A stretch of DNA of 64,000 nt from Paenibacillus sp. PK3_47 (GTDB taxonomy: Bacteria; Bacillota; Bacilli; Paenibacillales; Paenibacillaceae). The stretch covers positions 4,712,001 through 4,776,000 of the forward strand of contig NZ_CP026029.1 in assembly GCF_023520895.1 (NCBI RefSeq). The letters run 5' to 3'. Made by a program: the position numbers and the translations under genes. Below the pieces are notes generated by a model. It made no database searches, was not told the origin of the DNA, and saw only the letters and a list, made by a program, of their open reading frames with translations. Shown here one piece after another: positions 36,198 to 44,713 of the stretch (its first letter is position 1; the number at the start of each line of letters is the position of its first letter).

Positions 36198-36938
36198 TTG
36201 GCCAACAGTAAAAATAAACGCCGCATCATTACCGGTTTGATCCTGGTTTTGATAGCGGCGGGAGTGTTTCTATGGAGATATCTAACCCCCTATACGCCGG
36301 AAGAAAGCGCCGAAACGGCGCTTGTTACAAGCGGAGGCGTCACCGTGGAGCAGAACGATAACTGGATCTCGTTTGAGCCCTCCGTCACGTTGGGGACGTC
36401 AGTGATTTTTTATCCCGGCGGTCTTGTAAAAGCGGAAGCTTATGCGCCGCTGGCGAAGCGTGTGGCGGAAGCCGGGCACCCGTTCTACATAGCGAGAATG
36501 CCGCTGAATCTCGCAGTCATCAAGGGGGATGCAGCGGATGACATTATCCGGGTGCACCCGCAGCAATCCTTTGTGCTGGGCGGTCATTCGCTTGGCGGAG
36601 TAATGGCGTCCCGCTATGCTTCAGAGCATCCCGACCAGCTGGAGGGCGTTTATTTTCTGGCCTCCTACCCGGATGAGAAGGGAAGCCTGAAGGATACAAC
36701 CTTGTCAGTGCTGTCCCTGCTGGGCACCGAGGATAAGGTCGTCGACAGGGACAAATACAACGAAGGCCGTTCCTTTTTGCCGGGAAATACGGTGTATTTT
36801 TCAATTTTAGGCGGCAATCATGCCCAGTTCGGCAGCTACGGGCCGCAGAAAGGCGACGGGGAGGCAGCGATTACAGAAGAAGAGCAGCAGACCCGTACTG
36901 TACGCGCCTTGCTGGATTGGCTCGGCAATCTCCGCTAG
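36198..36938 (+). CDS. Membrane-anchored alpha/beta hydrolase
   Basis: Protein of 246 residues, TTG start at 36198 behind TCGGGAG. One N-terminal membrane helix (about residues 10-26) with a basic cytoplasmic side suggests an extracellular catalytic domain held at the membrane. Alpha/beta-hydrolase signs: GGHSLGG with the nucleophile Ser near residue 132, and a late GGNHAQFG with the catalytic His. Resembles the dienelactone-hydrolase-like or lysophospholipase-like group in Bacillota. The downstream HAD gene starts 27 bases later. Substrate unknown. Confidence 0.85.
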   Translation: MANSKNKRRIITGLILVLIAAGVFLWRYLTPYTPEESAETALVTSGGVTVEQNDNWISFEPSVTLGTSVIFYPGGLVKAEAYAPLAKRVAEAGHPFYIARMPLNLAVIKGDAADDIIRVHPQQSFVLGGHSLGGVMASRYASEHPDQLEGVYFLASYPDEKGSLKDTTLSVLSLLGTEDKVVDRDKYNEGRSFLPGNTVYFSILGGNHAQFGSYGPQKGDGEAAITEEEQQTRTVRALLDWLGNLR

Positions 36939-36965
36939 CGCACGATTGACGAAAGGAGGCATTCC

Positions 36966-37730
36966 GTGCCGGTATTACATGTGAATGAATGGTCGGTCCC
37001 CTGCCAAGGCATTCTGTTCGACAAGGATGGAACACTGCTTGATCTGATTTCGACCTGGGGAATCTGGGCTGAGCTTATCCTGCGCGGACTGGAAACGGAG
37101 CTTGCGTTGACCGGAGCCGCACCGGCTGTACCTTTGGCCAAGGTAATGGGAACAAAGCATAACCCTGACGGCAAATTAATCAGCTATGACCCTTCCGGAC
37201 CGCTGGCGATGGCTACTGCTGAGGAGACCTACGGAATTCTTGCCTGGCAGCTGTATGCGGCCGGCGTACCCTGGAACGAGGCGCTGCCCAAGGTGCAGCA
37301 TATCTCCAGGGAAGCGATGAATGAGCTGCGCAGCCGCCGTCAGGCGGTTCCGCTGCCGGGGCTGCTGCCTTTTCTCCGGCAGTGTGCCGCAGCAGGCCTG
37401 AAGCTGGGGGTGGTTACCTCTGACGGGGCAAAGACCACCGCTGAGCATCTGGACTGGATGGGCATCGGGAGCTTCTTCCAGACGGTAGTGACCCGGGACA
37501 GGGTTACTGCCGGGAAGCCGGCGCCGGAAATGGCCGAAACGGCATGCCGTGAGCTGGATCTTGCGCCCGGGAACACCATTATCATCGGTGACAGCAATGC
37601 GGATATGCAGCTTGGCAAGGGAGCGGGACTGGGCCTGTCAGTCGGGATCTCCCCGGGCGGAGACAGAGAACATCTGCTGGATGCGGACACCATTGTTTCC
37701 GGTTACGATCAGCTTGTCATTACCTGCTGA
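36966..37730 (+). CDS. HAD-family hydrolase (phosphoglycolate phosphatase-like)
   Basis: Phosphatase of 254 residues, GTG start at 36966 with AAAGGAGG. HAD motifs: I, GILFDKDGTLLD (nucleophile Asp and general acid); II, VVTSDGAKTT; III, GKPAPEM; IV, IIIGDSNADMQLGK. An alpha-helical cap sits between motifs I and II, as in the Gph/PgmB group. Likely dephosphorylates a small phosphorylated metabolite, possibly a damaged or toxic side product. Probably co-transcribed with the hydrolase before it and the sirtuin after it (24-base gap). Specific substrate not evident. Confidence 0.9.
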   Translation: MPVLHVNEWSVPCQGILFDKDGTLLDLISTWGIWAELILRGLETELALTGAAPAVPLAKVMGTKHNPDGKLISYDPSGPLAMATAEETYGILAWQLYAAGVPWNEALPKVQHISREAMNELRSRRQAVPLPGLLPFLRQCAAAGLKLGVVTSDGAKTTAEHLDWMGIGSFFQTVVTRDRVTAGKPAPEMAETACRELDLAPGNTIIIGDSNADMQLGKGAGLGLSVGISPGGDREHLLDADTIVSGYDQLVITC

Positions 37731-37754
37731 CAGCTGCCACTTCAGAAAGGATGC

Positions 37755-38501
37755 GTGTACAATATGGATCAATTGCAGACATTGGCTTCTTGGATCAAGG
37801 ACAGCGGCAATATCGTATTTTTCGGCGGCGCCGGAACCTCTACAGAGAGCGGGATTCCGGATTTCCGTTCCGCTGCCGGTCTCTACCAGTCCCAGCACAA
37901 TTCCCCCTACCCGCCGGAAGTCATGCTGAGCCGCAGCTTTTTTATGTCCTCGCCGGACATTTTTTTTGATTTTTACCGCTCCAAAATGATTCATCCGCAG
38001 GCACAGCCGAACGGCGCACACAAGCTGCTGGCGGAGCTGGAGGGGCAGGGCAGACTCAAAGCGGTCATTACGCAAAATATAGACGGCCTGCATCAGCTTG
38101 CCGGCAGCCGGGTTGTCCTGGAGCTGCACGGCTCGATTCACCGCAACCACTGCATGGGCTGCAGCCGTTTTTACAGCCTGGAACAGGTGGTGAATTCTGC
38201 TGAGCGTGTTCCCCTGTGCCCTGAATGCGGCGGTATCATCAAACCTGATGTCGTGCTTTATGAGGAGGAGCTTGATCATGATGTGCTGATCGGCGCGGTG
38301 GCTGCCCTTGCTGCTGCAGATCTTCTCATTATCGGCGGCACTTCGCTGACCGTTCAGCCTGCAGCAAGTCTTGTTACCTACTTCAAAGGGCGCCGTACAG
38401 TATTGCTGAACGGTGACCCGACCCCGTATGATCACAGAGCTGATCTGATCATTACCGAACGGATCGGAGAGGTCATGGGGAGGGTCCAGGAGCTGCTCTA
38501 G
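37755..38501 (+). CDS. Sir2-family NAD-dependent protein deacylase
   Basis: Sirtuin of 248 residues. Rossmann and NAD motifs GGAGTSTESGIPDFR near the N-terminus, TQNIDGLHQLAGS, the catalytic His in LELHGSIHRN, and a four-Cys zinc site (CMGCSRF and CPECGG). It removes acyl groups from lysine in cytoplasmic enzymes such as acetyl-CoA synthetase, using NAD. Start is uncertain: GTG at 37755 is only about 4 bases from GAAAGG, and ATG at 37764 about 13 bases. Last gene of the three-gene group. Confidence 0.95.
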   Translation: MYNMDQLQTLASWIKDSGNIVFFGGAGTSTESGIPDFRSAAGLYQSQHNSPYPPEVMLSRSFFMSSPDIFFDFYRSKMIHPQAQPNGAHKLLAELEGQGRLKAVITQNIDGLHQLAGSRVVLELHGSIHRNHCMGCSRFYSLEQVVNSAERVPLCPECGGIIKPDVVLYEEELDHDVLIGAVAALAAADLLIIGGTSLTVQPAASLVTYFKGRRTVLLNGDPTPYDHRADLIITERIGEVMGRVQELL

Positions 38502-38601
38502 GAAATGTTGCGCACAAGACATGCTGCAAGATTACAAAGCTTCTCAGTTGTTTAAAATAGGGTAATATGACAACAGAGGATATGAGAGGCAGGGATTAGC
38601 G

Positions 38602-39606
38602 ATGGTGTATGTGGCTAGCGACGAACGGTATGAAGTGATGCGTTACAACCGCTCCGGCAGGTCGGGCCTGAAGCTTCCGGCGATATCGCTGGGGCTGTGG
38701 CATAACTTTGGCGGAATCGATACCTATGAGAACGGCCGGGAGATGATTACCCGTTCGTTTGATCTCGGAATTACCCATTTTGATCTGGCAAACAATTACG
38801 GGCCGCCCGGAGGTTCAGCAGAAGAACTGTTCGGCAAAGTGCTGGCCAGTGACCTGTCCCCCTACCGTGATGAGATGGTGATATCCACAAAAGCGGGATA
38901 TTATATGTGGCCCGGCCCCTATGGTGACTGGGGATCGCGCAAATATATGCTGGCCAGCCTGGATCAGAGCCTGAAGCGGCTCGGCCTCGATTATGTCGAT
39001 ATTTTTTACTCTCACCGTCCGGACCCGGAGACGCCGCTGGAAGAGACGATGGGCGCGCTGGATTATGCCGTGCGCTCAGGCAAAGCGCTGTATATCGGAT
39101 TGTCCAATTACACGGCAGAGCAGACGGCAGAAGCGATCAAAATTCTTAAGGAGCTCGGCACACCGCTTCTGATTCATCAGCCCCGCTACTCCATGCTGGA
39201 CCGCTGGATTGAGAACGGGCTGCAGGATGTGCTTGAAGAACACGGGGTTGGCAGCATTGCGTTTACCCCGCTGGCCCAGGGTCTATTGACCAATAAATAT
39301 TTGAACGGCATTCCGGAAAATTCGCGGGCGGCAGGTCCGTCTACAGCCTTGAATGAGAGCGGGATTACCCCGGATGTGCAGCGCAAAATCCGCGCGCTTA
39401 ACCAGCTTGCGGTCTCAAGGGGGCTTAGTCTGGCACAATTTGCCCTTCTCTGGACGCTCCGCGGCGGCAGGGTGACTTCGGCGCTGATCGGTGCGAGCCG
39501 GGTAAGCCAGATCGAAGAGAATATCGCAGCATTATCGCACGGGGATTTCACGCAGGAAGAGCTGGACCGGATTGAAACGATACTCAAAACGGAGCATGAA
39601 GCCTGA
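38602..39606 (+). CDS. Aldo/keto reductase, YghZ (AKR14) type
   Basis: NADPH-dependent reductase of 334 residues with the TIM-barrel of aldo/keto reductases. Visible are the catalytic tetrad neighbourhood (FDLANNYGPPGGSAEE with Asp and Tyr, VISTKAGYYMWPGPYG with Lys, FYSHRPDPETPLEET with His) and the C-terminal cofactor site (ALIGASRVSQIEEN). The WPGPYGDWGSRKY insertion is typical of YghZ, an L-glyceraldehyde 3-phosphate reductase used for methylglyoxal and aldehyde detoxification. ATG at 38602 after AGGCAGGGA. Stands alone; terminator downstream. Confidence 0.93.
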   Translation: MVYVASDERYEVMRYNRSGRSGLKLPAISLGLWHNFGGIDTYENGREMITRSFDLGITHFDLANNYGPPGGSAEELFGKVLASDLSPYRDEMVISTKAGYYMWPGPYGDWGSRKYMLASLDQSLKRLGLDYVDIFYSHRPDPETPLEETMGALDYAVRSGKALYIGLSNYTAEQTAEAIKILKELGTPLLIHQPRYSMLDRWIENGLQDVLEEHGVGSIAFTPLAQGLLTNKYLNGIPENSRAAGPSTALNESGITPDVQRKIRALNQLAVSRGLSLAQFALLWTLRGGRVTSALIGASRVSQIEENIAALSHGDFTQEELDRIETILKTEHEA

Positions 39607-39633
39607 TGATGTAAAACAATCGAATGAACATGA

Positions 39634-39670
39634 AGACAGCCCGCCTCCACGTAATGGGAGCGGGCTGTCT
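39634..39670. terminator. Bidirectional terminator
   Basis: Arms agacagcccg (39634-39643) and cgggctgtct (39661-39670) with an inner ctcc/ggag pairing, between the convergent reductase and AraC genes. Confidence 0.85.
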
Positions 39671-39677
39671 CTATATC

Positions 39678-40541
39678 TCAAGCCTTGTCGCTATGCCTGC
39701 CGGTTGCCTGGCGGTAGGCCGTCGGAGACTGGGCACAGAAGCGTTTGAACTGGCGGGAGAAGTACAAGGCGTCGGTCAGCCCTACGGATGCGGCGACCTG
39801 CTCCACAGACAGCTCCGGGCGTTCGCGCAATAGCTGGCGGGATTTCTCGATCCGCAGCTTCAGCAGGTAAGTGACGGGCGAAAGGCCGGTTTCCTGCTTG
39901 AAAATCCGTGACAGGTAAGCGCGGTTATATCCAAGGCTGCCGGACATTTGTTCAATAGAGACCGGATGGGCATACTGTGAAGCCATATAGTTAATCATCT
40001 GCTTCACGGTGCGTTTCACCTGTGATTCCGCTCCGGTCAGCCGGGAGGAGGAGTTCAGCTGCTCAGCCGCCTCCCCGACGATAAGATACAGGTATCCCAG
40101 TGAAGTGAGGTGTGCACTTTCTTTGTTGCCGTAGAAAGCCTGAATCATCCCGGCTAGGGCGGCGGGAAGAACGGTACTGTATTCAGCAGTGGACAGGACG
40201 GGCTGATGCGGAGTGAACCCGGCCTGAAGCACAAGGCTGTCAGCATCCGCTCCGGTAAAGGCGGCCCAGCGGTAGCGCCAGGGCTGCTCCTGGTCGGAGA
40301 TATAACTGACGAGCTGTCCCGGATGAATCAGGAAGCAGTCGCCCCGGCCCAGCTCATAAGTGCGGTTTTCCGTACGGAAGATGCCTTTGCCCGATTCAAT
40401 GAAGTGGAGCAGGTAATAATCATATATTTTGGGGCCGGCCTGATGCAGCGGCAGGGTCTGGCTCTCGCCGGAGAACAGCACATGCAGCGGCTGCCCCTCA
40501 TAATAAACAGGATTTGATCCAACATTATAGGTATGGTCCAA
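39678..40541 (-). CDS. AraC-family transcriptional regulator
   Basis: Regulator of 287 residues, TTG start at 40541 set by GAGAGGAG eight bases upstream; the longer frame to 40631 begins with non-family-like residues. An N-terminal cupin sugar-binding domain (GKGIFRTENRTYELGRGDCFLIHPG region) and a C-terminal double helix-turn-helix (IEQMSGSLGYNRAYLSRIF and VEQVAASVGLTDALYFSRQF). Divergent from galK-galE-galT with a shared 200-base upstream region, so it probably controls that operon in response to galactose or a galactoside. The effector is inferred from position only. Confidence 0.92.
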   Translation of the reverse strand: MDHTYNVGSNPVYYEGQPLHVLFSGESQTLPLHQAGPKIYDYYLLHFIESGKGIFRTENRTYELGRGDCFLIHPGQLVSYISDQEQPWRYRWAAFTGADADSLVLQAGFTPHQPVLSTAEYSTVLPAALAGMIQAFYGNKESAHLTSLGYLYLIVGEAAEQLNSSSRLTGAESQVKRTVKQMINYMASQYAHPVSIEQMSGSLGYNRAYLSRIFKQETGLSPVTYLLKLRIEKSRQLLRERPELSVEQVAASVGLTDALYFSRQFKRFCAQSPTAYRQATGRHSDKA

Positions 40542-40741
40542 GCGGGAATCTCCTCTCAGCGTTGAAGCTCTGCATATTACAATTATATGATGTATCCCAC
40601 GGGAAGTCACATTTATCCATACATTACACACATGATTGCATTATCAGGGCAAGTCTGATTTTATTATAATGTAACCATAAACGAAGCAATACAGGATTCC
40701 TGAAATGAAGCGAACAATTGTGAGAGGATGGAGTGGCATTA

Positions 40742-41920
40742 ATGAGCATACAAGAACTTAACAGCAAATTTATCGAGAAATTCGGGGAGAGCACGGAGGA
40801 GGCGCGGGTATTCTACGCACCGGGACGTGTGAATCTGATCGGCGAGCATCTGGATTATAACGGCGGTTATGTGTTCCCTGCAGCACTGGATTTCGGAACT
40901 ACCCTGATTGTGCGGCCCCGCACTGACGGCAAGGTACAGTTCGCCTCCACGAACTTCCCTTATGAAGCCTCTATTGATTACAGCGAAATCGGCAAAGCCA
41001 AAACCGGGGAATGGGTTGACTACCCTGTCGGTGTTATGGTGGAGCTGGCGAAGAAGGGCCACCCGCTTTCCGGCGGCTACGATCTGCTGTTCCACGGTGA
41101 TATTCCGAACGGCTCCGGGCTTTCGTCTTCTGCCTCCATTGAAGTAGTGACCGGATATGCCTTCCTGTCGCTGCTCGGCGGAGATACGGATACCGTTGAA
41201 ATTGCTCTCTTGTCCCAGCGTGCGGAGAACCAGTACGTAGGCGTTAACTCCGGGATTATGGACCAGTTCGCTGTAGCCAACGGTAAGAAGGATCATGCCA
41301 TCCTGCTGATGTGCGATACACTGGAATACAGCCTGGTTCCATTCGCAACCGGCGCCTACAAGCTGGTTATCGGCAACACCAATAAGAAGAGAGGCCTTGT
41401 AGACTCCAAGTACAACGAGCGCCGCAGCCAATGTGACGAAGCACTGGCCATTCTGAAGCAGGAGGTTCCGTCCCTGTCTTACCTGGCAGAGATGAAGCCG
41501 GAAGAGTTCGAAATCCATAAGGACAAAATCACAGACGAAACGGTAAGACGCCGGGCACGCCACGTAGTGGAAGAGAACCAGCGCGTGCTGGATTCCGTTG
41601 AGGTGCTGAAGAACAATGATCTGAAGCAGTTCGGCCTGTTCATGAATGACTCCCACGTGTCTCTGCGCGATCTGTACGAAGTAAGCTGCGAAGAGCTGGA
41701 TGTGATGGTGGAAGAAGCACAGCGTATTCCGGGGACCCTCGGCTCCCGTATGACCGGTGCAGGGTTCGGCGGATGTACTGTATCGCTCGTGCATGAAGAT
41801 GATGTGGAACGCTTTATCCGTGAAGTAGGCGAGGCTTATACAGCAAGAACCGGACTGACCGGCGAATTCTATGTGTGCGGCATCGGCAACGGTGTTGAAG
41901 AACTGAAAGGAGTGAAGTAA
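40742..41920 (+). CDS. galK: Galactokinase
   Basis: First enzyme of the Leloir pathway, phosphorylating galactose at C1 with ATP; GHMP kinase of 392 residues. Motifs: signature GRVNLIGEHLDYNGG, GHMP motif 2 GSGLSSSASIE, and motif 3 GSRMTGAGFGGC. ATG at 40742 with GGATGGAG upstream; an in-frame GTG at 40733 is also possible. Separated from galE by one base, so the operon is galK-galE-galT. A -10 TATAAT (40665-40670) with a poor -35 lies upstream, consistent with activation by the divergent AraC regulator. Confidence 0.97.
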   Translation: MSIQELNSKFIEKFGESTEEARVFYAPGRVNLIGEHLDYNGGYVFPAALDFGTTLIVRPRTDGKVQFASTNFPYEASIDYSEIGKAKTGEWVDYPVGVMVELAKKGHPLSGGYDLLFHGDIPNGSGLSSSASIEVVTGYAFLSLLGGDTDTVEIALLSQRAENQYVGVNSGIMDQFAVANGKKDHAILLMCDTLEYSLVPFATGAYKLVIGNTNKKRGLVDSKYNERRSQCDEALAILKQEVPSLSYLAEMKPEEFEIHKDKITDETVRRRARHVVEENQRVLDSVEVLKNNDLKQFGLFMNDSHVSLRDLYEVSCEELDVMVEEAQRIPGTLGSRMTGAGFGGCTVSLVHEDDVERFIREVGEAYTARTGLTGEFYVCGIGNGVEELKGVK

Positions 41921-41921
41921 G

Positions 41922-42908
41922 ATGGCGATTCTGGTAACGGGTGGAGCAGGGTATATCGGTTCCCATACAGTAGCTGAGCTGCTGGACCGGGGCGAAGAGG
42001 TTGTAGTCATCGACAATCTGCTGACAGGACACCGCGAGGCGCTTCTTGGCGGCAAGCTGTACGAAGGGGATCTGCGCGACAAGGCCCTGCTGGCCAAGCT
42101 GTTCTCCGAGAACAAGATTGAAGCGGTTATCCATTTCGCAGCCAGCTCCCTGGTTGGCGAGAGCATGAAGGACCCGGTGAAATATTACGACAACAACGTA
42201 TACGGAACCCAGTGTCTGCTGGAAGCGATGCAGCATGCCGGCGTGGACAAAATCGTCTTCTCATCCACAGCCGCAACCTACGGCGAACCGGAAAAGGTGC
42301 CGATTGAGGAAAGCGACCGCACAGAGCCGGCGAACGTATACGGCGAAACCAAGCTGACCATGGAACGCATGATGGCCTGGTTTGACAAAGTGCTTGGCAT
42401 CAAATATGTGGCGCTGCGCTACTTCAATGCCGCAGGTGCCCATGCCAGCGGCAAGATCGGCGAAGACCACCGCCCGGAAAGCCATCTGATTCCGCTCGTA
42501 CTGCAGACTGCACTGAAGCAGCGTGAGAGCATTGCTGTCTTCGGCGATGATTACCCGACAGAAGACGGAACCTGTGTCCGCGACTATATCCATGTCAGCG
42601 ATCTGGCTGATGCCCATGTCCGTGCGGTTACTTACCTGCGGGGCGGCAACTCCAGCAACGTATTCAACCTGGGCAACGGCCTTGGCTTCTCGGTGAAGCA
42701 GGTTATTGAAACTTCCAAAAAAGTGACCGGACTGGAAATCCCGGTTGTCATCCAGGAGCGCCGCGCCGGCGATCCTGCGGTACTGGTGGCTTCCTCCGAC
42801 AAAGCGCGCTCAGTGCTGGGATGGAACCCGCAGCATGCCGAGCTGGAAGGCATCATCCAGAGCGCATGGAACTGGCACTCCGCCAACCCGCAAGGATACG
42901 GAGAATAA
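41922..42908 (+). CDS. galE: UDP-glucose 4-epimerase
   Basis: Short-chain dehydrogenase-fold epimerase interconverting UDP-galactose and UDP-glucose, 328 residues. NAD site GGAGYIGSH at the N-terminus, catalytic YxxxK as YGETK with preceding FSSTAATYGEP, and PTEDGTCVRDYIHVSDLADAH. It starts one base after galK, typical of translational coupling. A perfect hairpin follows before galT. Besides galactose breakdown it may supply UDP-galactose for cell-wall polymers. Confidence 0.97.
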   Translation: MAILVTGGAGYIGSHTVAELLDRGEEVVVIDNLLTGHREALLGGKLYEGDLRDKALLAKLFSENKIEAVIHFAASSLVGESMKDPVKYYDNNVYGTQCLLEAMQHAGVDKIVFSSTAATYGEPEKVPIEESDRTEPANVYGETKLTMERMMAWFDKVLGIKYVALRYFNAAGAHASGKIGEDHRPESHLIPLVLQTALKQRESIAVFGDDYPTEDGTCVRDYIHVSDLADAHVRAVTYLRGGNSSNVFNLGNGLGFSVKQVIETSKKVTGLEIPVVIQERRAGDPAVLVASSDKARSVLGWNPQHAELEGIIQSAWNWHSANPQGYGE

Positions 42909-42917
42909 GTATTCCCG

Positions 42918-42944
42918 CGTGCCGGAACGTCCAGTTCCGGCACG
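42918..42944 (+). other. Perfect 11-bp hairpin between galE and galT
   Basis: Arms cgtgccggaac (42918-42928) and gttccggcacg (42934-42944) with a 5-base loop. No T-run follows, so it is more likely to affect mRNA processing or relative expression than to end transcription. Confidence 0.75.
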
Positions 42945-42985
42945 TATCATTGAGCATTTGCTACACCATGAGAAGGAGAATTCAA

Positions 42986-44566
42986 ATGGCTAATGACAAC
43001 ATTGCCTCAGCCTCCGGGCAAAAGGCGCAATATGCGATTGAGCAGCTGGTGCTGTTCGCGCTGCACCAGGAGCTGATTCAGCCTGCGGATGTGGATTACA
43101 GCCGCAATGAGCTGCTGGACCAGTTCGGCTTCAGCGAGCCGTATGCTGCGGAATTCAGCGAAGCACCCCTTACGAGCCCGCAGGCACCGCTCGATGTGCT
43201 GATTGATTACGGCTTTGAGATCGGGCTGATCCCGGAGAATACCGACACGTACCGCGATTTGCTGGACGCCAAAATTATGGGGCTTCTGATGGCACGCCCC
43301 TCCGAGGTCAATGCTGAGTTCAGCCGGCTTGCGGCTGAGCAGGGTATTCAGGCGGCTACCGACCGCTTTTATAAATTAAGCATTGATTCCAATTATATCC
43401 GGATGGACCGTGTGTCCAAGAACGTCTACTGGCTGCAGGATTCCCCTTACGGTGACATCGAGATGACGATCAATTTGTCCAAGCCGGAGAAAAGTCCAAA
43501 GGAAATTGCCATGGCCCGTCTGCTTCCGCCGCCGGTCTATCCCAAATGCCAGCTGTGCCGGGAAAATGTCGGCTATGCCGGAAGAGTGAATCACCCGCCG
43601 CGCCAGAACCTGCGGATCATCCCGATGGAGCTGAACCAGGAAAAGTGGTTTTTCCAATACTCTCCATACGTATACTACAATGAGCACTGCATCGTATTCC
43701 ATCACGATCATGTGCCAATGAAGCTCACTAAGGATACGCTGAAGCGTCTCCTCGGCTTCGTGGAATCCTTCCCGCATTATTTCATCGGCTCGAATGCCGA
43801 TCTGCCGATTGTCGGCGGGTCTATCCTGACTCACGATCATTTTCAAGGCGGACGGCACACGTTCCCGATCCAGAAGGCTCCCAAAGAGGATACCTTCACA
43901 CATCCGTCCTATCCGGGAGTCAGCATCAGCATCGTTAAATGGCCGATGTCCGTGCTGCGTATGCACGGTACAGATCCGGCGGTGCTGCTGGAATGCGGCA
44001 ATGACATCTACGAGAGCTGGAAGGTATACAGCGATCCGGAAGCGGAGGTGCTTGCATTTACGGAGACAGACGGAGAAATGACTCCGCATAACACGGTTAC
44101 GCCTATCGTACGGCGGGCCGAAGACGGCGGATTTGAGATGGATCTGGTGCTGCGCAACAACCGGACCAGCGAGGAGTATCCGGAAGGAATCTTCCACCCG
44201 CACCGCGAGATGCACCATATCAAGAAGGAGAACATCGGCCTGATTGAGGTAATGGGTCTGGCGATCCTGCCGGGACGCCTGAAGGAAGAGCTGGACGCCG
44301 TAGCCGGCGTGCTGGCCGGAGATACGGCGCTGCTTGAAGCTGTGAAGAGCGACACCGGCCATGCGCTGGCGCTGCACGCTTCCTGGATTCAGGAGCTGGC
44401 AGAACGCTTCGGCACTGCACACACCCGTGAGGAAGCGGTGAAGCTGGTCCAGAATGAGGTCGGCATTAAATTTACACATATTCTGGAGCATGCCGGCGTC
44501 TACAAACGGACACCGGAGGGACAGGCAGCTTTCCGCCGCTTTGTGAACAGCTTCGGTGCAGTTTAG
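42986..44566 (+). CDS. galT: Galactose-1-phosphate uridylyltransferase, type 2
   Basis: Transfers UMP between UDP-glucose and galactose 1-phosphate. 526 residues from the ATG at 42986 (AGAAGGAGA at proper spacing; the longer open frame begins inside galE). It belongs to the larger GalT class found in Bacillota rather than the short zinc class of proteobacteria. Conserved sites: CQLCRENVGYAGR, NHPPRQNLRIIP, and the active-site His region LTHDHFQGGRH. Completes the Leloir operon with galK and galE. Terminator directly downstream. Confidence 0.96.
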   Translation: MANDNIASASGQKAQYAIEQLVLFALHQELIQPADVDYSRNELLDQFGFSEPYAAEFSEAPLTSPQAPLDVLIDYGFEIGLIPENTDTYRDLLDAKIMGLLMARPSEVNAEFSRLAAEQGIQAATDRFYKLSIDSNYIRMDRVSKNVYWLQDSPYGDIEMTINLSKPEKSPKEIAMARLLPPPVYPKCQLCRENVGYAGRVNHPPRQNLRIIPMELNQEKWFFQYSPYVYYNEHCIVFHHDHVPMKLTKDTLKRLLGFVESFPHYFIGSNADLPIVGGSILTHDHFQGGRHTFPIQKAPKEDTFTHPSYPGVSISIVKWPMSVLRMHGTDPAVLLECGNDIYESWKVYSDPEAEVLAFTETDGEMTPHNTVTPIVRRAEDGGFEMDLVLRNNRTSEEYPEGIFHPHREMHHIKKENIGLIEVMGLAILPGRLKEELDAVAGVLAGDTALLEAVKSDTGHALALHASWIQELAERFGTAHTREEAVKLVQNEVGIKFTHILEHAGVYKRTPEGQAAFRRFVNSFGAV

Positions 44567-44583
44567 AATAATATTACTAAAGT

Positions 44584-44610
44584 CCCGGGCCGGAAGGTCC
44601 GGGCTGTTTT
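44584..44610 (+). terminator. Terminator of the gal operon
   Basis: cccgggcc (44584-44591) pairs with ggtccggg (44596-44603) across a ggaa tetraloop, then ctgtttt. Confidence 0.88.
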
Positions 44611-44713
44611 AATGATAACAGCTTCAGGTGAGCCAGGCGATTTGAATGACGTCCGCCGGAGGTTTATAATATACAATTGCACCACATTCCTGATCTGACG
44701 GAGGCTTACACAT

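Noticed and set aside
40739..42166. 475-codon minus-strand frame over galK and galE
   Set aside because: Exact antisense of two well-conserved genes; codon-bias shadow without family resemblance.
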